A stretch of 64,000 nucleotides of DNA, taken from Schlesneria sp. (GTDB lineage Bacteria > Planctomycetota > Planctomycetia > Planctomycetales > Planctomycetaceae). The position numbers and the translations under genes were made by a program. The stretch is taken from NCBI GenBank assembly GCA_028291515.1, contig JAQGHU010000062.1, positions 124,001 through 188,000 of the forward strand. Reading direction: 5' to 3'. The notes beneath the pieces are model-generated. The model saw only the letters and a program-made list of their open reading frames with translations, made no database searches and was not told the origin of the DNA. Of the stretch, positions 59,428 through 64,000 are shown one piece after another (the first letter of the stretch is position 1; every line of letters begins with the position of its first letter).

Positions 59428-61050
59428 ATGACAACACAGGTTCTATCGAAGACGCCGGGTGGCTTGAAGAGGTTCGCAGCGCCGGGACAGGCGGGTGGAA
59501 CTGCGACGCCGGATGTGAAGAGACAGGGTCAGAGGGCTTTGGTGCCGATGGCCGGGGAGACTCAGCCGCAGTTCTTCGCTCGTGCGTCGCGCGCTTTGCA
59601 GCGGCAGATTCCGTCGGTGAATCGACGCACCATCGAGATCCTGCGGATCTGGAAGTTATCTTCCAACGATAAGGATCTGCGCGACAAAGCCGCGGCCATG
59701 TTTCCGAAGGCGAAGTTCGTTCACTTCGGGCCGCGTTGCATCTTCCTCGAACACACTGTCCCTGCGAGTGTCGATACGCAGCAACCGGAGATCACATACG
59801 GGCAGCAGGAACTGCAGCAGTTAGTCGATTGGGCGAACTATCGCATTCGCAACAGCGATAACTTCGCGGTGATCAGTGACGGTCACACGCCTTCGCAGGA
59901 TGAGAAGGCTAAGGGGGCAGGGATGCCTTCGCCACTGGGTTACTCGGGCCCGTTCTATCTGGGGCAGCTTGGTGATGTCGATCCGTTATGGGCGATCTAC
60001 GCCGATGAGTGGGTGCATCGGGACGATGTGCCGCGATTTGAAAAGTTGCAGCGTCGTTCGCCCGAAGTCTGGGCGAGCGAGCCGATGTCGCAGCGGACTT
60101 TGGATCCCATCGCCGCCTTGGGGGCTGAGACTCCCAAGCTCGACTGCGGCATGAATCTTTACGCTCGTGCGAGCGATGGGCAGTTGGTGATGCGGTATTC
60201 CGCGGCGACGTTGCCCGGACCGACAAACAGTTTCGTTCCGTCTGCTGAAAGGCGGACCAGGCAACATTACTCCGGAGAACCTCGGATGGATGGCGACAAC
60301 ATGAATGCGACACCCGACCTGACGACCGCCGTGGGTCAGGCCCTGCAGGACTTACTGCCCAGCATCGTCCAGGCGGTGGTCGCGCAGGTGGCGAGTCAGA
60401 CAGAAGGACCAAGCGATGACGACGTGAATTTGCAGCCTCAAGTTCCTGAGGATGACGATGGACCAGATGAGCCCACGGCCGAGCCCGAAGCGGCTGAAGT
60501 ACCGGACGATGATGATCCTGAAGCAGACAAGTACAAGGCGATGGGGCCGGATTGCCATGCCGCTTACTTGGCGGGTCGACGCGGCGCGACCAAGTATTCT
60601 CGAATGGCCGATGATGGGTTGACGGGAATCATCAGTCGCCAGGTGGCGCGGATCAGGATGCTGGAAGTGACATCCGCAGCCGATCGACGGGATGTGGCGC
60701 GTTATCAGCGATTGGGGAATCTCAGCCGCGAATATGCGTTTGATCCGAATGAGGAACTGCAGACGTGCCGGGACATGACGGACGTTCAGTTTGAACGGCA
60801 TTGTGCAGCGACGGTCACCAAGTATTCGCGTCGCGGTGACATCACGAGCGTCGAACTGTTCGAAGATCCTGGCTTTGAACCCGACCGTTATTCACGAGGC
60901 GGTCTATCGCGAGTGAGCCCCGATCAGGTCGAGCGCTATTCGCGTCAGGCGGCTCTGGCAGCGGCACATAAGAACGCGATGAAGAAGGGTTCGACGACGT
61001 TTGAGCAAGAGTTCGATGCGATCTGTCAGAAGCATGGTATGACCTTGTGA
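59428..61050 (+). CDS. Phage head-maturation/scaffold-like protein
   Basis: The 540 residues precede decoration and capsid genes, the usual place of a prohead protease or scaffold. The first 250 residues look enzymatic or structural (RRTIEILRIWKL, FGPRCIFLEHTVPA, GYSGPFYLGQLGDVDPLWAIYADEW). Then come an acidic linker (DDDGPDEPTAEPEAAEVPDDDDPE) and a helical C-terminal region with repeated KYSR/RYSR motifs (TKYSRMADD, TKYSRRGD, DRYSRGG, ERYSRQA). The acidic low-complexity middle fits a scaffold. No certain protease triad. Confidence 0.65.
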   Translation: MTTQVLSKTPGGLKRFAAPGQAGGTATPDVKRQGQRALVPMAGETQPQFFARASRALQRQIPSVNRRTIEILRIWKLSSNDKDLRDKAAAMFPKAKFVHFGPRCIFLEHTVPASVDTQQPEITYGQQELQQLVDWANYRIRNSDNFAVISDGHTPSQDEKAKGAGMPSPLGYSGPFYLGQLGDVDPLWAIYADEWVHRDDVPRFEKLQRRSPEVWASEPMSQRTLDPIAALGAETPKLDCGMNLYARASDGQLVMRYSAATLPGPTNSFVPSAERRTRQHYSGEPRMDGDNMNATPDLTTAVGQALQDLLPSIVQAVVAQVASQTEGPSDDDVNLQPQVPEDDDGPDEPTAEPEAAEVPDDDDPEADKYKAMGPDCHAAYLAGRRGATKYSRMADDGLTGIISRQVARIRMLEVTSAADRRDVARYQRLGNLSREYAFDPNEELQTCRDMTDVQFERHCAATVTKYSRRGDITSVELFEDPGFEPDRYSRGGLSRVSPDQVERYSRQAALAAAHKNAMKKGSTTFEQEFDAICQKHGMTL

Positions 61051-61069
61051 ATCGCCACTAAGCCGCCAT

Positions 61070-61141
61070 GTAGACCGCACACTCCGTTTGCGGAAAGTCA
61101 TCCGCAAACGCGAAGAACGGCACACGGGGTGTGCCTGCTAC
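61070..61141. repeat. GTAG-CACACTCCGT palindromic repeat, copy 3
   Basis: GTAGACCGCACACTCCGTTT pairs in part with GGCACACGGGGTGTGCCTGC and AC; an internal TTTGCGG/CCGCAAA stem is also present. It sits between two head genes. Confidence 0.75.
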
Positions 61142-61187
61142 TAAAAGAGATTCGTTACGAAGATCCCACTTTGAGAGGAATGTTTGC

Positions 61188-61595
61188 ATGAGCACTTTGA
61201 TGAACGCCCGGGCGGGTGGCACGATCAATACCTGCCGCTTTGTGGTGCCCGACACCAGTCACGCGAACGGCGCGATCCAGGCGAGCGATGGGACGCATCT
61301 ACCGCTGGGGATCGCTCAGCAGGCAGGTCGGTTGCGACCCGATCCCGCTTTCACGTCGACGCAGGTCCTGGAAGCGGCCGAAGTCGGTGAAGTGATTGGA
61401 ATCTATCCGCCGGGCAGTGTTGGTGTCGGCCTGTTGTGCAATGCGGCGTGGAGTGCCGGTGACCTGCTGATGGCGGACAGCACGGGTCAGGGAGTCGTCG
61501 CGACAACTGGCAAGTTCTATGGGGCTCGCGCGGAAGGGCCGGGGACCGTCGGTGCGATCTGTCCTGTCATGGTGGTCACCGGTTTGCTCCCCTGA
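61188..61595 (+). CDS. Capsid decoration-like protein (DUF2190-like)
   Basis: AGAGGA lies before ATG 61188. The 135 residues are beta-rich and Gly/Ala-rich (RFVVPDTSHANGAIQASDG, GEVIGIYPPGSVGVGLLCNA, SAGDLLMADSTGQGVVATTG), as in DUF2190-type head-decoration proteins encoded just before the major capsid protein. Confidence 0.68.
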   Translation: MSTLMNARAGGTINTCRFVVPDTSHANGAIQASDGTHLPLGIAQQAGRLRPDPAFTSTQVLEAAEVGEVIGIYPPGSVGVGLLCNAAWSAGDLLMADSTGQGVVATTGKFYGARAEGPGTVGAICPVMVVTGLLP

Positions 61596-61668
61596 TCCCC
61601 GCTGTTCGTTCTGTGTTTGAGATTTGAATGACCTTCCTGGCGGACGTCCGCCTTCTGGAGAAATGCTC

Positions 61669-62727
61669 ATGCCGAAAGTTCTGCCAGGTGCTTACAACAC
61701 CTTTGTTCCGAATGCGAAGTCGAGCGGGAATCTGTTCGTCGACTTCTCGCGCAACGTTAACGATTTTGCCTGCCTGCGATATTGCCAGCCGGTCCCCGTC
61801 CAGCAGACAGTGGGGATCTGGTATCAGATGGGCCTCGATCAGCGAGCTCGCGTCACCGAGGACGACAGTGCGAAACAACTGTGGGCCGATGGAACCCCGC
61901 GACCGAAGGACAACGGCAACGACGAATACTTTGAAGAGAAGTCATTTCGTTGCAGTCGCCGCAGTTACTCCAGCACACTCGGGAAGATGACGTCCGAGCA
62001 GGCGGCGTGGGACGAACGCGATCGTCGCAGTCGCATGCTGGCTCAACAGGCGATGACGGTTCGCACGAACATGATCCTGGCGAAGATGTCGGATCCATCA
62101 CAGTACGATACGTCGCACGTAGCGGACCTCAGCAGCCCAGGAGCGATCACCGGCGTGACCGGGAACTGGGCCGCCTCGACATCAGCTCGGTTGGCGATTC
62201 GTCGTTCGCTGAACCATATCAAGAACCGCATCACACTCGACACCCGAGCGGCGGTGAACTCGGATGACCTGGTGCTGGTGATGTCGCCCGACACGGCCGA
62301 ACAGATTGCGGTCAGCCAGGAGATTGTCGAGCTGATCAAGCAAAACGTCGGCGGTCTGAAGTTCCTACGAGCAGACGATGACTTCCCGAAGGACACCTAT
62401 GGTCTTCCCCCACGGCTCTATAACACCGATGTCGTCATCGAGAAGACGGTGAAGGTGACGAGCCAGAAAGGGCTGGTCACGCAGACGGCGAGTTACTGTC
62501 TGCCGTTCGGCACGGTCATCGTCGCTCACAAGCCCGATTCGCTGGAAGGTGTCGAAGGAGGCCGATCGTTCTCGACCTGCTCGATCCATATCTATCGCGA
62601 CGACGACCTGGCTGTGGAAACCGATGACATCCGCTGGGACCGCCTGACCAACATCGCAGTCACCGACAACTTTGACATCAGCATGACGGCACCGGTCACG
62701 GGCTACCTGCTCGAGAATGTTTGTTAA
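61669..62727 (+). CDS. Phage major capsid protein
   Basis: GGAG lies eight bases before ATG 61669 (an ATG at 61663 is too close to it). The 352 residues show a capsid-like pattern: an N-arm (AYNTFVPNAKSSGNLFVDFSR, in part), a central region with SQEIVELIKQNVGGLKFL and SYCLPFGTVIVAHKPD, and a C-terminal DDIRWDRLTNIAVTDNFDIS, typical of HK97-fold capsid subunits. Position between decoration and connector genes supports this. Confidence 0.82.
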   Translation: MPKVLPGAYNTFVPNAKSSGNLFVDFSRNVNDFACLRYCQPVPVQQTVGIWYQMGLDQRARVTEDDSAKQLWADGTPRPKDNGNDEYFEEKSFRCSRRSYSSTLGKMTSEQAAWDERDRRSRMLAQQAMTVRTNMILAKMSDPSQYDTSHVADLSSPGAITGVTGNWAASTSARLAIRRSLNHIKNRITLDTRAAVNSDDLVLVMSPDTAEQIAVSQEIVELIKQNVGGLKFLRADDDFPKDTYGLPPRLYNTDVVIEKTVKVTSQKGLVTQTASYCLPFGTVIVAHKPDSLEGVEGGRSFSTCSIHIYRDDDLAVETDDIRWDRLTNIAVTDNFDISMTAPVTGYLLENVC

Positions 62728-62734
62728 CGATCAA

Positions 62735-62850
62735 GTAACGAGTGACGAGATGAAAGTGACGAGGGAAGAAAGGCATGTTGGTATCTGATGCCGAAAGCCT
62801 GGCTCTTTCTTTCTTCCCTCGTGACTCGCCACTTGTCTCTCGTCACTCCC
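62735..62850. repeat. Imperfect inverted repeat (GTGACGAGGGAAGAAAG type)
   Basis: GTGACGAGGGAAGAAAG near 62757 is mirrored by CTTTCTTCCCTCGTGAC near 62808, with further AGTGACGAG/CTCGTCACT pairing outside. It fills the spacer between capsid and connector genes. Confidence 0.7.
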
Positions 62851-62868
62851 TCCTTTATTTGGCTTGCT

Positions 62869-63372
62869 ATGCCCTATTCAACTCCGTCCGACATGCTGCA
62901 GCGATATGACGCTCGACTGATTGGTGATCTGGTCAGTGACAATGGTGTGCAGGTCGCTGCGGGTGACTTGCCGGCCAATGCCGTTCTGTTGTCTGTACTG
63001 GAGGATGCCAGCGCCGCGATCGATGCGGCGGTGTATGTCGGCAATCGATATACGCCGACTCAGATGTCTGCGTTGTCGACGACGGCCGCGGCATTTGTGC
63101 GGAGACTGGCGTGCGACCTGGGGCTGATCTACCTGAAGCGTCGTCGCGGTCGATTCGATCCCGAGAAGGATGGAGCCCTGCTGACTGAGATCAACTCGAC
63201 GTTGGACGCCTTGCGCGACGGCAAAGACTTGTTACTGATGAGCGACACAGTGTCGACAGCAGGCACGATGGAACTGGTGCAGCCGCATCTGGTTCGCGTC
63301 CCGACACGGCAGACGATTCGCAATCGAACTCAGAACTATTATCCCGACAGTCCCAACGACGCGAACCGTTAG
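62869..63372 (+). CDS. DUF1320/gp36-like head-tail connector protein
   Basis: The 167 residues begin MPYSTPSDMLQRYDARLIGDLV, the usual DUF1320 start, followed by LSVLEDASAAIDAAVYVGNRY, AAFVRRLACDLGLIYLKRRRG and LDALRDGKDLL. Such proteins join the head completion ring. No SD is visible at ATG 62869, but the frame upstream is repeat-derived. Confidence 0.82.
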   Translation: MPYSTPSDMLQRYDARLIGDLVSDNGVQVAAGDLPANAVLLSVLEDASAAIDAAVYVGNRYTPTQMSALSTTAAAFVRRLACDLGLIYLKRRRGRFDPEKDGALLTEINSTLDALRDGKDLLLMSDTVSTAGTMELVQPHLVRVPTRQTIRNRTQNYYPDSPNDANR

Positions 63373-63414
63373 CACGGCGACGGTCGTTTCCATGAACAAT
63401 AAAGAGGTGCATAG

Positions 63415-63948
63415 ATGACGATTGCCCCTGGCAGTCCCCCCGCGGTTTGTGCGGTGGTCGCCGGTCCCATTGAGATCTGGGTCGGTACCGGAACGTCCGA
63501 AGCTCTGGAGTTTCTAGGTTGGACGGTGAACGGCGTTTCAATTCAAGAACGTCCTTTCATCACCCCCATTGTCAGCGACGAATACGGCGGCTCCGGCGGA
63601 CCACCTGCCGATTATCAGTTGATGGGAGTGCAGCATCGGATCTCGATGGAACTTTCCAAGTATCAGGCCGGCGTGTTTGCAAAGCTGGACCGGTTCTACA
63701 ATTCCATTGCGCTCGGCAGCGGTGCGGCTGGTGTCGGCATGCTACTGGGTTGTGGGGGCCTTACGACACGATTGTTGATGCGATCCGGGCCAGCAGGCGC
63801 GTCGACTTTTGTCAGAAACTACAGCCAGGCATTCGTGATCGATCCGGTCGAACTCGCCCCCATCGGCGCTCAAGCGACGCGAGCTCGAGTCAACTTCGTG
63901 GTGAATGCCAAAGCGGGCGTCATTCCCTGGGACACGAGCGAGACGTAG
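63415..63948 (+). CDS. Phage tail/structural protein
   Basis: AAAGAGGTG lies before the ATG. The 177 residues (GPIEIWVGTGTSEALEFLGWTV, PFITPIVSDEYGGSGGPPADYQ, MGVQHRISMELSKYQAGVFAKL) resemble tail-tube or stopper proteins that bear a conserved DEYGG-type loop. Follows the connector gene, as expected in a head-to-tail order. Confidence 0.65.
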   Translation: MTIAPGSPPAVCAVVAGPIEIWVGTGTSEALEFLGWTVNGVSIQERPFITPIVSDEYGGSGGPPADYQLMGVQHRISMELSKYQAGVFAKLDRFYNSIALGSGAAGVGMLLGCGGLTTRLLMRSGPAGASTFVRNYSQAFVIDPVELAPIGAQATRARVNFVVNAKAGVIPWDTSET

Positions 63949-64000
63949 ACCGCGCCATGTTCAGACGCACGCGATGCGCGAAGTCACGCGTCTTAGTCCC

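Noticed and set aside
1-64000. tRNA and rRNA genes
   Set aside because: I looked for TTCGAAT-type T-arms with matching acceptor stems and for rRNA signatures by eye and found none I could support; a tRNAscan/Infernal run would settle it.

Overview
The window looks like a piece of a planctomycete chromosome. The evidence is a DUF1559 pseudopilin-type protein, an NPCBM-domain secreted protein, planctomycete-style leucine-rich repeats, many secreted proteins and lipoproteins, frequent GTG/TTG starts, moderately high GC and a dense load of dispersed palindromic intergenic repeats. A Schlesneria/Planctopirus-like member is a guess; no rRNA, tRNA or marker gene settles it.

Layout. 1-17.8 kb is ordinary chromosome: a cut-off PfkB sugar kinase, CsrA, a primase-type zinc-finger stub, a Gly/Tyr-rich exported protein behind a good sigma-54 promoter, trmB, a FabZ-like dehydratase, a HAD-like protein whose nucleophile is Asn, an NPCBM protein, hisC and hisB, a YfiR/hybrid histidine kinase pair next to an HD-GYP response regulator, an MFS transporter and two small envelope proteins. 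18-28.3 kb is an accessory island built from at least twelve copies (ten apparently intact, two broken) of one small two-TM protein family, called here the GWRRK family. Each has a conserved N-terminal TM module, a highly divergent middle and a conserved C-terminal TM module. Copies are chained by 1-8 nt stop/start overlaps and mixed with a YcxB-like protein, a zinc-ribbon protein, an LRR protein and a degenerate acyl-carrier-like protein. A further single-TM stub lies at 50 kb. 28.5-35.6 kb holds a secreted beta-helix protein, an Imm42-type immunity protein, small membrane proteins, an epimerase interrupted by an amber codon, DUF1990, DUF1559 and a lipoprotein.

36-48.7 kb and 59.4-64 kb are phage-derived. 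The first block carries holin/spanin-like proteins, a papain-like peptidase, a trypsin-thioredoxin fusion, mosaic tail-fibre-like proteins and a large terminase with an aberrant ATPase motif. The second carries a head-maturation-like protein, a decoration protein, the major capsid protein, a DUF1320 connector and a structural protein. Two phage-type replication genes sit on the minus strand at 54.7-55.7 kb. Host-type genes (cupin, PAS-GAF-REC regulator, UvrD-like helicase, immunity-like proteins) lie between the blocks, no portal or integrase is visible, and chromosomal palindromic repeats have entered the phage gene spacers. This suggests an old, rearranged or domesticated prophage; a gene-transfer-agent-like role is possible but unproven.

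The most novel candidates are the GWRRK family island, the three-hairpin dispersed repeat (four full copies), and the split phage module with its duplicated leader/terminator. Gene starts were chosen by Shine-Dalgarno matches and family length; all functions are read from motifs by eye, without database searches.
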